A DNA stretch of 64,000 bases from Ewingella sp963519305 (GCA_963519305.1 CAUQMS010000007.1:1-64000), one strand, 5' to 3'. Positions 53,427 to 63,154 are shown, numbered from the stretch's first letter. Numbers and translations are program-made. Notes: generated by a model from the letters alone, not told the origin.

Positions 53427-54113
53427 ATGACTGAACCCTACGAATTTCTCAACAATGTGCCGGTAAATCAGCAGATTTACCGCACCCTGCGTCAGGACAT
53501 CGTCACCTGTGTGATCCCGCCGGGCGCGTTGCTGTCGGAGAAAGAGATTTCGACACGCTTTAATGTATCCCGCCAGCCGGTGCGTGAGGCCTTCATTAAA
53601 CTGGCAGAAGCCGGTCTGGTGCAGGTGTTACCTCAGCGTGGCACCTTCGTGATGAAGATCTCCGCCAAGCGGGTGGCCGACGGACGTTTTATCCGTGAAG
53701 CCGTAGAAACTGCCGTTGTGCGCCGCGCCGCCGTGGTCGCCACCGCGAGTGACCTGGCGCTGCTGGAACATAATCTGCAACGCCAGCGGCTGGCGGCGAG
53801 AAGCCAGCAAACGCAGGAATTCCTGCTGCTGGACGACGAGTTTCACCGCACCATTGCGCAGATCATCGACTGCCGTCTGGCATGGGAAACCGTCGAACAT
53901 ATTAAGGCCACCATGGATCGGGTGCGCTTCCTGACTCTGAGCAAAGTCTCGCCGCCGGAAAGCCTGATAGAGCAGCACGACAACATCTTTACCGCGCTGA
54001 AAGCCCATGACCCGGACGCCGCAGAACGCGCCATCCGCATCCATCTGCAAGAGATGATCTCCACCATCACGCCAATCGCCGAGCAGAACAGCGACTGGTT
54101 CGACGCCGGGTAA
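53427..54113 (+). CDS. GntR-family (FadR/FCD) transcription regulator
   Basis: The 228-residue product has a GntR winged helix (about 15-80, with ISTRFNVSRQPVREAFIKLAEAGLVQVLPQRGTFV) and a C-terminal all-helical FCD effector domain with the metal-type residues DDEFHRTI and IEQHDNI/IRIHLQEM. Such regulators respond to sugar acids or other carboxylates. The stop is 8 bp from the convergent glycosidase gene, so the two are not cotranscribed; its target is unknown. Confidence 0.9.
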   Translation: MTEPYEFLNNVPVNQQIYRTLRQDIVTCVIPPGALLSEKEISTRFNVSRQPVREAFIKLAEAGLVQVLPQRGTFVMKISAKRVADGRFIREAVETAVVRRAAVVATASDLALLEHNLQRQRLAARSQQTQEFLLLDDEFHRTIAQIIDCRLAWETVEHIKATMDRVRFLTLSKVSPPESLIEQHDNIFTALKAHDPDAAERAIRIHLQEMISTITPIAEQNSDWFDAG

Positions 54114-54121
54114 CCCTAAAA

Positions 54122-55780
54122 TCACGCCTGCGCGATAAGCGCATTTACCTGATGGCGCAGCGCCGGCAGGAACTGCGCATCACGCGGATACTGTTTAAAG
54201 GTGATGTGCATTCCGGCCTGCTGTTCGATAAGACGCTCCACTTCCTGGCGGCTGGTCAGCGACTCCAGCAATTGCAGCGCCCGCATATCCTGTAACGCCT
54301 CACGCAACACCATCAGCCGTAAAGACTCCACCGGCTGGAACCCCTCACCCGGATAGACCACAAACAGATCGCCAGACGGAAACGCTCCCTGACCGTCGGT
54401 GATGGCAAACGGATCCAGTTTCTCCAGCGAATGGCCGCTGTTATAGAAATTAAAACCCCAGTGCAGAAAACCGGTGATGTTATAGAGATAAAGCTGCACG
54501 CCGAGAATGCGGTTGCGCTGCGAGGGTTGCGCAAAGAAGCGGTTCGACACTTCCCTTTTCTGCACGCAACAGTAGTAGGTCCACAGACCTGGCACCTTGT
54601 TCTCCAGAAACGGCTCGATGTGATCACTGGCAGTAACCGGGTTCTGCACCAATCCCTGTTGGTAAAATTCATAGTCGGACAGCGCATCCAGCACCGGGAA
54701 ACCGTCGATCAGCGGACGGATCAGTTCGCTGGCGCGGCGATAGGCGTCGATATCGGCCATCTTCGGTTCGTCAGAGATATGGAACCAGGCGTGTTTTTCC
54801 AGCCCCTGTTCACGCAGCCAGCCGCACAGCGCGGGGAGAAATGTATGCAGGAACTCACGGTACTCCGGCCCGTGGGCGTCGGTGTCCCAGCCAAAATTAC
54901 GCGTCAGCCCGTCATTTCCGTTCACCATAATTTTTGGCGCATGGTTGGCCCCCCACTGGGTGAACAGATGCGAAATCTCAAAGGTGGTTATGCCCTCCTG
55001 CTGGCAAAGTCCGACCCAGCGTGCCAGCAGGCTGAAATCAAACTGATATCCGTCTGCGCGGTGGGTGACGCCCACCAGCTGCACCGTGGTGCGTTCGCCG
55101 CCAATAGCGGTATCCAGCGGCGGCGTGAATACTGGCGTCAGCAGCATATTCACACCGTTGTTCACCGCGCAGCGCACAAAGTTGCGCACCGCCAGCCACC
55201 ACTCATCACTAAAGACCGCGATACCATAAACGTCCGCCAGACAGTCGGCGTACAGCCATTCAGTATGCAGCAGGGTTTGTGGCGGCAACGCCTGTGCCAG
55301 TACGTGAATACTCATATCAACGCTGCCAAGCACTGAGCCGCTGATCACGTCGGAAACCCGTAAGTTCAACGACGTCTTACCCGCCGGTAAACTTTCGTTT
55401 TGCGGATTGAGCGTCAGCCACAGGCTGCCGTAATAATCGCCGTTGACGAAGAAGGTATTATCCGTAAGCGGCATGAGCGGATCGGGAAACAGTCCCGGCT
55501 CCGTCGTAAGATAATCATCATCGGTGGTGCGGTAGCAGGGAAAAAGACTGGGAACATGACGCACCTGACGCACGCTAATTACGTCGCTCAGTTCACCGCT
55601 GAGGGAAACCCGTAATTGCCGCCGGGGTTCGTCATCCTCTTTATGTAAACAATACACGCACTGAAAAGAGAGACTTTCATTGTTTAATAATGAAAGGTTT
55701 TCTATCGGCGTTAATTCAGGCGTATTTTTCTGATGGAATATCTTTTCCAGACTGTGAGTGAATAACAATGTCAGGCGCAT
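54122..55780 (-). CDS. GH123-like / DUF4091 glycoside hydrolase
   Basis: The 552-residue protein lacks a signal peptide and is likely cytoplasmic. Its C-terminal two thirds matches the DUF4091 domain, the catalytic domain of GH123 beta-N-acetylgalactosaminidases. AWFHISDEPK near residue 340 supplies the Asp-Glu pair used in substrate-assisted catalysis there. LWTYYC and GFLHWGFNFY are further conserved-looking blocks. The N-terminal 170 residues are beta-rich. It is divergent from an ABC importer, so imported oligosaccharides would be cut inside the cell. Substrate specificity is inferred, not shown. Confidence 0.72.
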   Translation of the reverse strand: MRLTLLFTHSLEKIFHQKNTPELTPIENLSLLNNESLSFQCVYCLHKEDDEPRRQLRVSLSGELSDVISVRQVRHVPSLFPCYRTTDDDYLTTEPGLFPDPLMPLTDNTFFVNGDYYGSLWLTLNPQNESLPAGKTSLNLRVSDVISGSVLGSVDMSIHVLAQALPPQTLLHTEWLYADCLADVYGIAVFSDEWWLAVRNFVRCAVNNGVNMLLTPVFTPPLDTAIGGERTTVQLVGVTHRADGYQFDFSLLARWVGLCQQEGITTFEISHLFTQWGANHAPKIMVNGNDGLTRNFGWDTDAHGPEYREFLHTFLPALCGWLREQGLEKHAWFHISDEPKMADIDAYRRASELIRPLIDGFPVLDALSDYEFYQQGLVQNPVTASDHIEPFLENKVPGLWTYYCCVQKREVSNRFFAQPSQRNRILGVQLYLYNITGFLHWGFNFYNSGHSLEKLDPFAITDGQGAFPSGDLFVVYPGEGFQPVESLRLMVLREALQDMRALQLLESLTSRQEVERLIEQQAGMHITFKQYPRDAQFLPALRHQVNALIAQA

Positions 55781-55911
55781 AATAGTCAGACTCGCAACGG
55801 TTGAGGAAATAAGATGAATTCTCAGCCTGACATTTTTTTAATAAACACACAATCACCCTCTTTCACCGGGAATAAAACGAGACACTAAAAATCCCAACAC
55901 CGGACGGCAGT

Positions 55912-55928
55912 CTTTTCACAGTGAAAGG
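55912..55928. promoter_or_regulatory. Palindrome in the glycosidase/ABC divergent region
   Basis: TTTCAC-A-GTGAAA (55914-55926) is a perfect 13-bp palindrome with further partial symmetry, followed by GCGCTTTTTTTT. It may be an operator or a weak terminator-like hairpin. The 491-bp region 55781-56271 otherwise holds the CTTTCG operator and the importer promoter, and no gene. Confidence 0.35.
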
Positions 55929-56132
55929 CGCTTTTTTTTGTTTGTTTGCATCACAAAAATGAAAGATTTATCCGCCTGCACAATAAAAGCTTTTCCATTC
56001 CCCATCATAGTGCAGGGCTTTTCCTCAGCCAGCCTGCGAAATCAGCCGCTGACAGCGCGTGTCAGCAGGGAACAGAAGGGGTAAATGTTATAAAAAAGTA
56101 ACATAAAATCGCCTTTCAACTTTCACTTTCTC

Positions 56133-56159
56133 CCTTTCGATTTTAACAACAACGAAAGG
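56133..56159. promoter_or_regulatory. CTTTCG-N13-CGAAAG operator (AgaR/DeoR type)
   Basis: CCTTTCG (56133-56139) and CGAAAGG (56153-56159) are inverted repeats with a 13-bp spacer. The same hexamers with the same spacer lie before the DeoR-type gene at 63318. CTTTCG half-sites are known for AgaR and related DeoR-family sugar repressors. The site lies 34 bp upstream of the importer -35 element. Confidence 0.65.
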
Positions 56160-56192
56160 TATTCGCACTCATTTAGGGCAAAACAGGCTGTA

Positions 56193-56221
56193 TTGACACA
56201 CTGAAATTTAGGGGATAGAAA
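56193..56221 (+). promoter_or_regulatory. Promoter of the sugar ABC importer operon
   Basis: A perfect -35 TTGACA (56193-56198) has a 17-bp spacer to TAGAAA, 50 bp before the binding-protein start. Confidence 0.45.
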
Positions 56222-56271
56222 GATTAAACGTTACGCAAATGTTTATTTTTCGAACGCTCAAGGGGATGTCA

Positions 56272-57552
56272 ATGTCACTAAGAAAATGCACCACCTCTTT
56301 CCTTACTCAGGCGTCATTTCGCCGGAGCATCATCACATCAGCGATATTATTACCCGCTCTGTTTTCCCTGTCCGTGCAGGCCGCCGATCCCGTTACCCTG
56401 CGTTATGCCGTATGGGATAAAAACCAATTAGCCGCCGAACAGGAAATTGCCAAGAATTTCGAAAAAGAAAACCCAGATATAAAAATAGATATTGAATTAA
56501 CACCCGCCGCTCAATATTTCGTGAAATTAGATGCCGCTGCGGCCGGTGGCGTCGCGCCAGATATATTCTGGATCAATATGCCCTATTTCATTCAATATGC
56601 TAAAAACGGTTTATTAGAACCGTTAAACAGCGACATTGAGAAAAGCAAACTGGATATGAATAATATTGTCGCCAGTTCAGTGAAAGCTTACCAATATAAA
56701 GGACAACAACTGGCGATCCCGCGTGACGTTGACTCCATTGCCGTCTGGTACAACAAAAAGCTGTTCGATGAAGCCAAAGTTGCCTACCCGACCAGCGACT
56801 GGACCTGGGATCAGCTGAAAGCCAAAGCCACTCAGCTGAAAGCGGGCATGAAAGGCGACACCTTCCCGCTGGTGATGGATTTAAGCGGCGACGGCCAGGA
56901 CAGCTACCTCAACCTGCTCTACCAGAGTGGCAATAACGTAGTGCCAACCGACGGTAAACCGACCGACATCGCTAACGACAAATCCATCTGGGTTTATCAG
57001 CAGTTGCAGGAAATGATGAAAGCGGGCCAGCTGCCAACGGCGCAGCAGATGAGCGAAGTCAAAACCGAGAACATCTTCCAGTCCAACCGCGCGGCGATGG
57101 CCTATGCCGGTTCATGGCTGGCCGCGCCATTTGCCGCCAACCCGCTGATCAATGACCACATCGGCGTGGTGATTATGCCGAAAATTGAACGCCAGTCCGG
57201 CGTGGCCCACAGCCTCGGTTTCGCTATGTCCTCCAAAGGCAGCCATAAAGCCGAAGCCTGGCGCTACATTCAGTTTATGAGTTCTGAACCATCGCAGGAG
57301 ATCCTCGCCAAAGCGGTGATCCCGGCGAATAAAACTGCCGCCAAAGCCTGGGCAGCCAACATCAAAAATGTCGATGTCACGCCGTATATCGAAACCCTCG
57401 AATTCACCAAAGCTTACCCGACGGCCGGTACCAACACGCCGAAATGGCAAAACATGTGGATTGCCAGCCTGAAACGGATCTTCATGGGTGCCGATGCCAA
57501 ACAGGAAATGGACAAATCGGAGAAGAAAATCTCCCGCGTGATGGAAAACTAA
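56272..57552 (+). CDS. Carbohydrate ABC transporter substrate-binding protein
   Basis: The ATG at 56272 has AAGGGG 6 nt upstream and gives 426 residues; an in-frame ATG at 56239 lacks a site. A long signal peptide (about 38 residues) ends VQA. The mature protein is a family 1 extracellular solute-binding protein (MalE-like) with TLRYAVWDKNQ at its N-terminus and DIFWINMPYF in lobe 1. It is first in the importer operon, separated from the permease by a strong hairpin. Confidence 0.9.
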   Translation: MSLRKCTTSFLTQASFRRSIITSAILLPALFSLSVQAADPVTLRYAVWDKNQLAAEQEIAKNFEKENPDIKIDIELTPAAQYFVKLDAAAAGGVAPDIFWINMPYFIQYAKNGLLEPLNSDIEKSKLDMNNIVASSVKAYQYKGQQLAIPRDVDSIAVWYNKKLFDEAKVAYPTSDWTWDQLKAKATQLKAGMKGDTFPLVMDLSGDGQDSYLNLLYQSGNNVVPTDGKPTDIANDKSIWVYQQLQEMMKAGQLPTAQQMSEVKTENIFQSNRAAMAYAGSWLAAPFAANPLINDHIGVVIMPKIERQSGVAHSLGFAMSSKGSHKAEAWRYIQFMSSEPSQEILAKAVIPANKTAAKAWAANIKNVDVTPYIETLEFTKAYPTAGTNTPKWQNMWIASLKRIFMGADAKQEMDKSEKKISRVMEN

Positions 57553-57559
57553 TCCCCTT

Positions 57560-57596
57560 CGCTCAGATCAGTCCCGTCTGATCTGAGCGACTTTTT
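57560..57596 (+). terminator. Attenuating hairpin between binding-protein and permease genes
   Basis: A 12-bp perfect stem CGCTCAGATCAG/CTGATCTGAGCG with a 6-nt loop is followed by ACTTTTT. It would raise binding-protein mRNA over the downstream genes by stabilising the 3' end or by partial termination. Confidence 0.8.
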
Positions 57597-57618
57597 GCTC
57601 TGACTGAGGACCATCATC

Positions 57619-58593
57619 ATGTCGCTTGCAGATTCGGTTTCTGTTGCACTAAAGCAGCAAAAAACCCGCGCCGCCGACGTTAAACCGACCACAAAAACCT
57701 CAGCCCGCCCGGCCCTCACCCGTCTTGAGCGCGCCGAACGTTTCTGGGGCTGGATAATGGTGCTGCCTTTACTGATCGGGCTGCTGGTGTTTTATTTCAT
57801 CCCTTTCCTGCAAAACATTTTCTACAGCTTTACCGATCTTGACCAGTTTATGAACTGGAGCACCTTCAACGTTAATAACTATCTCGACCTCTTCAGCGAC
57901 GACGATTTCTACGCTGCCATCGCCAATACGCTGTTTTACGTGGTGGTCTGCGTGCCTGTCAGCCTGACACTCTCGCTGCTGCTGGCGATTGGCCTCAACC
58001 AGAATATTCGAGGTAAAGCGCTGTTCCGTACCCTGCTGTTTCTGCCCGCCGTCACCATGCCCGCGGCGGTCGCCATGGTCTGGCAGTGGCTGTTCAATAA
58101 AGACTTCGGGCTGATTAACTATCTGCTGCACTTTTTCGGCGTCTCGGCGGTCGGCTGGCTGTCGGATCCGGATATCGTGCGCATCAGCGTGTCGGTGATC
58201 ATCATCTGGTCATCGCTGGCGCTGAAAATCATCATCCTGCTGGCCGGACTGCAAAGCATTCCGCGCTCCATTTATGAAGCCGCCGACATCGACGGTATCA
58301 GCACCCTGCGCCGCTTCTTCTGCCTGACGCTGCCGATGATGGTCCCGACGCTGTTCTTTGTGTCGGTGATGAGCTTTATCGAAGTGCTGCAAATCTTCGA
58401 CGTGGTTTTCCTGATGTTTGACCGCTCTATGGTCGAAAGCGACACCATGACCATCACCTATCTGTTCTACAAAAACGCGTTTTATCTGCAACAGAAAGGC
58501 TACGCCTCCGCCATCACCGTGGTGTTGTTTATCGTCACGATGCTGATCACCCTCGTACAAATGGCCATCGGTAAACGGCTGAAAGTGGCGTAA
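57619..58593 (+). CDS. Carbohydrate ABC transporter permease (MalF type)
   Basis: The 324-residue product has a hydrophilic N-terminal 40 residues and six helices, with the EAA loop EAADIDGISTLRRFFCLTLP near residue 225 that contacts the ATPase. AGGA precedes the ATG. The second permease starts 10 bp after its stop. Confidence 0.92.
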   Translation: MSLADSVSVALKQQKTRAADVKPTTKTSARPALTRLERAERFWGWIMVLPLLIGLLVFYFIPFLQNIFYSFTDLDQFMNWSTFNVNNYLDLFSDDDFYAAIANTLFYVVVCVPVSLTLSLLLAIGLNQNIRGKALFRTLLFLPAVTMPAAVAMVWQWLFNKDFGLINYLLHFFGVSAVGWLSDPDIVRISVSVIIIWSSLALKIIILLAGLQSIPRSIYEAADIDGISTLRRFFCLTLPMMVPTLFFVSVMSFIEVLQIFDVVFLMFDRSMVESDTMTITYLFYKNAFYLQQKGYASAITVVLFIVTMLITLVQMAIGKRLKVA

Positions 58594-58603
58594 GGAGCCC
58601 CGG

Positions 58604-59491
58604 ATGACAACCTATTCGCAAACCCGCAATGCCACACCCTTGCGCACAAATGAGCGGACCGTGCCGCGCCAAAAGATCAACGTGCAGAAGTGGGCGGTCT
58701 ATCTGTTTATGGCCCTCGCGAGCCTCGCGTCGGTCGTGCCTTTTATCTGGATGCTGATCACCTCGCTAAAAACGCAGGCTGAAAGTATCCAGATCCCGTT
58801 ACAGATGCTGCCCTCTCATCCGGATTTCGCCGCTTACGGGCGCATCCTCCATGAGATCCCGTTCACCGGGTTTTACCTTAACTCCATTCTCTCGACCTTT
58901 TTCACCGTCACGTTGCAAATGGTCATCGCCACTATGGCGGCGTACAGCTTTGCCCGTCTGCACTTTCGCGGCCGCAACGTGGTATTCGTGCTGTGTATTT
59001 CGATTCTGATGGTGCCGGGCCAGGCGTTTCTTATTCCGCAATTTCTCGTGGTGCAGAAACTCGGCCTGCTCAACACCCTGACGGGTCTGATCCTGCCTGG
59101 TGTTTTCAGTATTTACGCCACCTTCCTGCTGCGTCAGTTTTTTATGGCGGTGCCCAAAGAGATGGAAGAAGCCGCGCTGATGGATGGCTACAACCACTTC
59201 ACCATCTTCTGGCGCATCATGCTGCCGCTCATCCGTCCGGGCATTGTCGCCTGCATCATCATCAACGGCCTGTGGAGCTGGAATAATCTGATGTGGCCAC
59301 TGATCGTCAACACCAGCAGCAACAAACTGACCCTGCCGGTCGGGCTGGCATCGCTCTCCAGCCGCGCCGGTGAGGAGTATCCGATGCTGATGGCCGGTGC
59401 ACTGATGGCAATCATCCCGATGCTGATGCTGTTCATCCTTTTCCAGCGCTATTTCATTCAGGGCATCGCCAGTTCCGGCGTGAAGAGTTAA
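58604..59491 (+). CDS. Carbohydrate ABC transporter permease (MalG type)
   Basis: The 295-residue product has six helices and the EAA loop EEAALMDGYNHFTIFWRIML near residue 190. It pairs with the MalF-type permease. The ATPase gene follows after an ERIC element of about 110 bp, so the two parts of the transporter are separated by a repeat. Confidence 0.92.
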   Translation: MTTYSQTRNATPLRTNERTVPRQKINVQKWAVYLFMALASLASVVPFIWMLITSLKTQAESIQIPLQMLPSHPDFAAYGRILHEIPFTGFYLNSILSTFFTVTLQMVIATMAAYSFARLHFRGRNVVFVLCISILMVPGQAFLIPQFLVVQKLGLLNTLTGLILPGVFSIYATFLLRQFFMAVPKEMEEAALMDGYNHFTIFWRIMLPLIRPGIVACIIINGLWSWNNLMWPLIVNTSSNKLTLPVGLASLSSRAGEEYPMLMAGALMAIIPMLMLFILFQRYFIQGIASSGVKS

Positions 59492-59527
59492 GCCTGATTT
59501 TATACACAGAAACACCCCGATAGATTT

Positions 59528-59634
<107 letters not shown>

Positions 59635-59647
59635 GAGAGGAGTAGTT

Positions 59648-60769
59648 ATGACCGGAATACAACTACATAGCGTTGAAAAGGTTTATCCCAACGGTTTCAA
59701 GGCGCTGCATGGCATCGATCTGGATATCCGCGAAGGCGAATTCATGGTGTTTGTCGGGCCATCAGGCTGCGCGAAATCGACCCTGCTGCGCATGATCGCC
59801 GGGCTGGAGAGCGTCAGCGAAGGCGAAATTATTATTCACAATCAGTGCGTGAACGACACCATGCCCAAAGATCGCGGCATTGCCATGGTGTTCCAGAACT
59901 ATGCCCTCTACCCGCACATGACGGTCTACAAAAACATGGCCTTCAGTCTGATTGGCAAAGAGAGCAAACAGGAAATTGACCGCCGCGTGCGCGAAGCGGC
60001 GGAAAAGCTGGAGATCACCAATCTGCTGCAACGCAAGCCGGGCCAGCTCTCCGGCGGCCAGTGCCAGCGCGTAGCGGTTGGCCGGGCGATTGTCCGCAAG
60101 CCAAAAGTGTTTTTGTTCGATGAACCGCTGTCAAACCTCGACGCCAAACTGCGCGTCTCTATGCGCGTCCAGCTCATCGACCTGCACAACCAGCTCAAGC
60201 GTGAGGGTGTCGGCGCCACCATGATTTACGTCACCCACGATCAGGTCGAAGCCATGACCATGGGCGACCGTATCTGCGTGCTTAACCGGGGCGAGATCAT
60301 GCAGGTGGATAAACCGGTCAATCTGTATCACCACCCGGCGAATAAATTCGTCGCCGAGTTCATCGGCAGCCCGTCGATGAACCTGCATGACCTGCCCCTC
60401 CTGCGTGACCACGGCGCGGTCAGCCTGCGTCTGGGTGACAACGGCGTGCTCAACCTGACGCCGGAACTGACCGACCAGGTGCTGAGCTACAACTATAACG
60501 ACGTCTGTCTCGGCATCCGTCCGGAATACCTGCGCATCGTGACTGGCCCGGCGGACAACGCGGTGCAGGCCACCATCATGACCGTCGAGCGTATGGGTAA
60601 CGAAGAGCTGCTGCATTGTGATATCGGTGGTTACCGCTTCATCACCCGTGTCGCCACCCGCCATGACTGGGACCCGCTGCTCGGCGAGCAGATCTGGCTG
60701 CACTTCGATTTACACCGCGCGCACCTGTTCGACAAAGAAACAGGGCTGAACTTAAAACAACATCATTAA
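59648..60769 (+). CDS. Carbohydrate ABC transporter ATPase (MalK/UgpC type)
   Basis: The ATG at 59648 (GGAG 5-6 nt upstream) gives 373 residues. The nucleotide-binding domain has Walker A GPSGCAKST, in which Ala replaces the usual Gly before Lys. The signature LSGGQCQR has Cys where Arg is usual. Walker B VFLFDEPLSNLD and switch His THDQ are normal. A C-terminal MalK-type OB-fold regulatory domain (about 240-373) follows. The variant Walker A might lower ATP turnover but occurs in other sugar importers to my knowledge. Confidence 0.9.
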   Translation: MTGIQLHSVEKVYPNGFKALHGIDLDIREGEFMVFVGPSGCAKSTLLRMIAGLESVSEGEIIIHNQCVNDTMPKDRGIAMVFQNYALYPHMTVYKNMAFSLIGKESKQEIDRRVREAAEKLEITNLLQRKPGQLSGGQCQRVAVGRAIVRKPKVFLFDEPLSNLDAKLRVSMRVQLIDLHNQLKREGVGATMIYVTHDQVEAMTMGDRICVLNRGEIMQVDKPVNLYHHPANKFVAEFIGSPSMNLHDLPLLRDHGAVSLRLGDNGVLNLTPELTDQVLSYNYNDVCLGIRPEYLRIVTGPADNAVQATIMTVERMGNEELLHCDIGGYRFITRVATRHDWDPLLGEQIWLHFDLHRAHLFDKETGLNLKQHH

Positions 60770-60782
60770 TGCCCGACAACCG

Positions 60783-60910
60783 TATACCCAAAATAATTCG
60801 AGTCGCAGCGCGACGGCAACTGAATGAGCCCCCGGGAGCATGGCCATACCATGTGACCGGGGTGAATGAAGGCAGCCAACCAAGCTGCAACTTGAAGTAT
60901 GAAGGGTATT
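60783..60910. repeat. ERIC element between the ATPase and oxidoreductase genes
   Basis: This 128-bp copy is nearly complete: TATACCC at the left end and GGGTATT at the right form the terminal inverted repeats. The core contains GGCAACTGAATGAG, GGGAGC, GTGACCGGGGTGAATGAAGGCAGCCAAC and GCTGCAACTTGAAGTATGA. It starts 13 bp after the ATPase stop. Confidence 0.92.
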
Positions 60911-60929
60911 TGCAATGTGGAGAAACCCT

Positions 60930-62222
60930 ATGTCTGCAACAAACGTATCCGACCGCAAACCGGTCCGCGTGCTGGTCGCCGGTGCCGGTGCGCGCGGCGA
61001 AATCTATTCCCGCTTCGCCCTCGCCCACCCTGAACTGATGCAGGTGGTGGCGGTAGCGGAACCCCGTGCCACCTACCGCCAGCAGTTTGTGGCGCAGCAT
61101 AACATTGCGCCGCAAAATGTCTTTCACGACTGGCGCGATGCCGCCGCGGCCGGGAAACTGGCCGACGCCGTGCTCGTCTGTACTCAGGACAATATGCATC
61201 TGGAACCGGCGCTGGCCTTCGCTGCGCAGGGTTATCACATGCTGCTGGAAAAACCGTTGTCGCCGGACAGCCGTGAATGCGAGGCCATCGTGGAGGCCGT
61301 CGAACGCGCCGGGGTGATCTTCTCCGTCGGCCACGTGCTGCGCTACACCCGCTATACACAAAAACTGAAACAGTTGCTGCGCGACAAAGTGATTGGCGAT
61401 GTGGTCAGCATGCAGCACCTGGAACCGGTTGGTTACTGGCATCAGGCGCACTCGTTCGTGCGCGGCAACTGGCGCAATGACCAGTTTTCCGCCTCGATGC
61501 TGTTGCAGAAATCCTGTCACGATATCGACTGGATCCGCTACATCATGGACACCCCTTGCGAGCAGGTCAGCTCCTTTGGCGGCCTGCGCCACTTCCGCGC
61601 TGAAAACCAGCCCGCGGGCGCCGCCGACCGCTGCCTTGATTGCGGCGTGGAAGCCACCTGCCCTTATTCCGCCAAAAAGATTTACCTCGGCGAACAGCCT
61701 AAATCCACTGCCGGATTCCTGCGGGTGCTGACGCCGGAAGTGAGTCAGGAAAACCTGTTAAATGCCCTGCGCACCGGGCCTTATGGCCGCTGCGTCTACC
61801 GCTGCGACAACAACGTGGTGGACCATCAGGTAGTCAATATTCAGTTTGCCGGCGGCAAAACCGCCTCCTTCACCATGACCGCGTTCACCCGCCACGAAGA
61901 CCGCAAAACCCAGCTGTTCGGCAGCCACGGTCAGCTGGAAGGCGACGGGCGCTTTATCCGCATCACTTCGTTTGTCGATGACAGCGAGACGGTCTACGAC
62001 GTCGATGATATCGAGAGCAGTGACCCGGCGCAGAACAGCGCTATGGGTGGCCACGGCGGCGGCGACTACTACCTGATGGCGCATTTCATCGATGCGGTAC
62101 GCAGCAACGACGCCAGCCAGATCCTCTCCGGCCCGCAGGAAACGCTGGAAAGTCATCTGATGGTGTTCGCCGCCGAACGCGCCCGCCGTGAAGGCACGGT
62201 GGTCAACGTACATCCGGCCTGA
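60930..62222 (+). CDS. Gfo/Idh/MocA-family oxidoreductase with a cysteine cluster
   Basis: The ATG at 60930 (GGAG 7 nt upstream) gives 430 residues. The Rossmann loop VAGAGARGE and motif LEKPL near residue 112 are intact. The insert RCLDCGVEATCPYSAKKIY (about 235-253) has three cysteines that could bind a metal or be structural; this insert defines a subgroup usually found beside sugar importers. The C-terminus has a Gly-rich MGGHGGGDYYLM. It probably oxidises the imported sugar or its glycoside at a ring carbon. Confidence 0.87.
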   Translation: MSATNVSDRKPVRVLVAGAGARGEIYSRFALAHPELMQVVAVAEPRATYRQQFVAQHNIAPQNVFHDWRDAAAAGKLADAVLVCTQDNMHLEPALAFAAQGYHMLLEKPLSPDSRECEAIVEAVERAGVIFSVGHVLRYTRYTQKLKQLLRDKVIGDVVSMQHLEPVGYWHQAHSFVRGNWRNDQFSASMLLQKSCHDIDWIRYIMDTPCEQVSSFGGLRHFRAENQPAGAADRCLDCGVEATCPYSAKKIYLGEQPKSTAGFLRVLTPEVSQENLLNALRTGPYGRCVYRCDNNVVDHQVVNIQFAGGKTASFTMTAFTRHEDRKTQLFGSHGQLEGDGRFIRITSFVDDSETVYDVDDIESSDPAQNSAMGGHGGGDYYLMAHFIDAVRSNDASQILSGPQETLESHLMVFAAERARREGTVVNVHPA

Positions 62223-62245
62223 CTTTTGATTATGGGGAATTAGCG

Positions 62246-63154
62246 ATGCGCTACGGATTTGATATCGGCGGTACCAAAATTGAGATGGCGGCCTACGACG
62301 ACCGGCTGAATCAGGTGTTTTGTCAGCGGGTCAGCACGCCCACGGGCGACTACCAGCAGTTTCTGAGCTGCGTAAAAACGCTGGTGGCGCAGGCTGACCT
62401 GACGCTGCACACACGCGGCAGTATCGGCATCGGCCTGCCGGGCGTGACGGACCCGGTAAGCCGCAAGCAGTTGTCGGTCAACGTGCCCTGCATCACCGGC
62501 CACTGTCTGGCGGAAGACCTTGCCAATACGCTGGACCGCCCGGTGGCGATTGAAAACGACTGCCGCTGTTTTGCACTGTCAGAGGCCAGTACCGAGCAGA
62601 CGCAGCGTCATGACATTGTCTTCGGCGTGATCCTCGGCACCGGTGCGGGCGGCGGGCTGGTGCTGCATAAACATCTGCACAAAGGCAAAAACGGGCTGGC
62701 AGGCGAATGGGGACATATCCCGATCTCTGCCCAACTGGTTCAGCGCTATGACCTGCCGCTGTTTACCTGCAGCTGCGGGCTGACCGGCTGCTTCGAACGT
62801 TACGTCTCCGGGCGCGGGTTTATGGCGCTCGCCCAACATTTTCGTCATCCGGCCACCAGCGTGCCGGAGCTGCTGACCTGCTACCGCCAGGGCGATCCGC
62901 TCGCCCGGCGGCTGGTCGGGATGTATATCGACATTCTCGCCAGCGCCCTCTCCAGCTTGCAACTGATGCTCGACGTCGATGCCTTTGTGCTCGGCGGCGG
63001 AGTCTCGAATATGCCTGAACTCTACCGCCTGCTGCCGCTGGCGATGCGCGCCTGGCTGTTCCCCGGCAGTGAACCGGCGGCCATTTTATCGCCGGTATTT
63101 GGTGACAGCAGCGGTGTGCGCGGCGCGGCCTTGTTGGATCAAAACGCGCACTGA
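62246..63154 (+). CDS. ROK-family sugar kinase, NagK-like
   Basis: The 302-residue product is very similar in layout to E. coli NagK (303), the N-acetylglucosamine kinase. It has the ATP motif GFDIGGTK, the catalytic Asp in ENDCRCFALSEA, GEWGHI and the zinc motif CSCGLTGCFERY. It should phosphorylate a hexose or N-acetylhexosamine. It lies 23 bp after the oxidoreductase gene. Confidence 0.9.
   Translation: MRYGFDIGGTKIEMAAYDDRLNQVFCQRVSTPTGDYQQFLSCVKTLVAQADLTLHTRGSIGIGLPGVTDPVSRKQLSVNVPCITGHCLAEDLANTLDRPVAIENDCRCFALSEASTEQTQRHDIVFGVILGTGAGGGLVLHKHLHKGKNGLAGEWGHIPISAQLVQRYDLPLFTCSCGLTGCFERYVSGRGFMALAQHFRHPATSVPELLTCYRQGDPLARRLVGMYIDILASALSSLQLMLDVDAFVLGGGVSNMPELYRLLPLAMRAWLFPGSEPAAILSPVFGDSSGVRGAALLDQNAH

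Noticed and set aside
54431..55336. 301-codon frame antisense to the GH123-like gene
   Set aside because: The minus-strand frame has catalytic motifs and is divergent from the importer; the plus-strand one has no start signal or recognisable motif.
60642..61592. 316-codon minus-strand frame across the third ERIC and the oxidoreductase
   Set aside because: It crosses the ERIC repeat and two clear genes on the other strand; no ribosome binding site.
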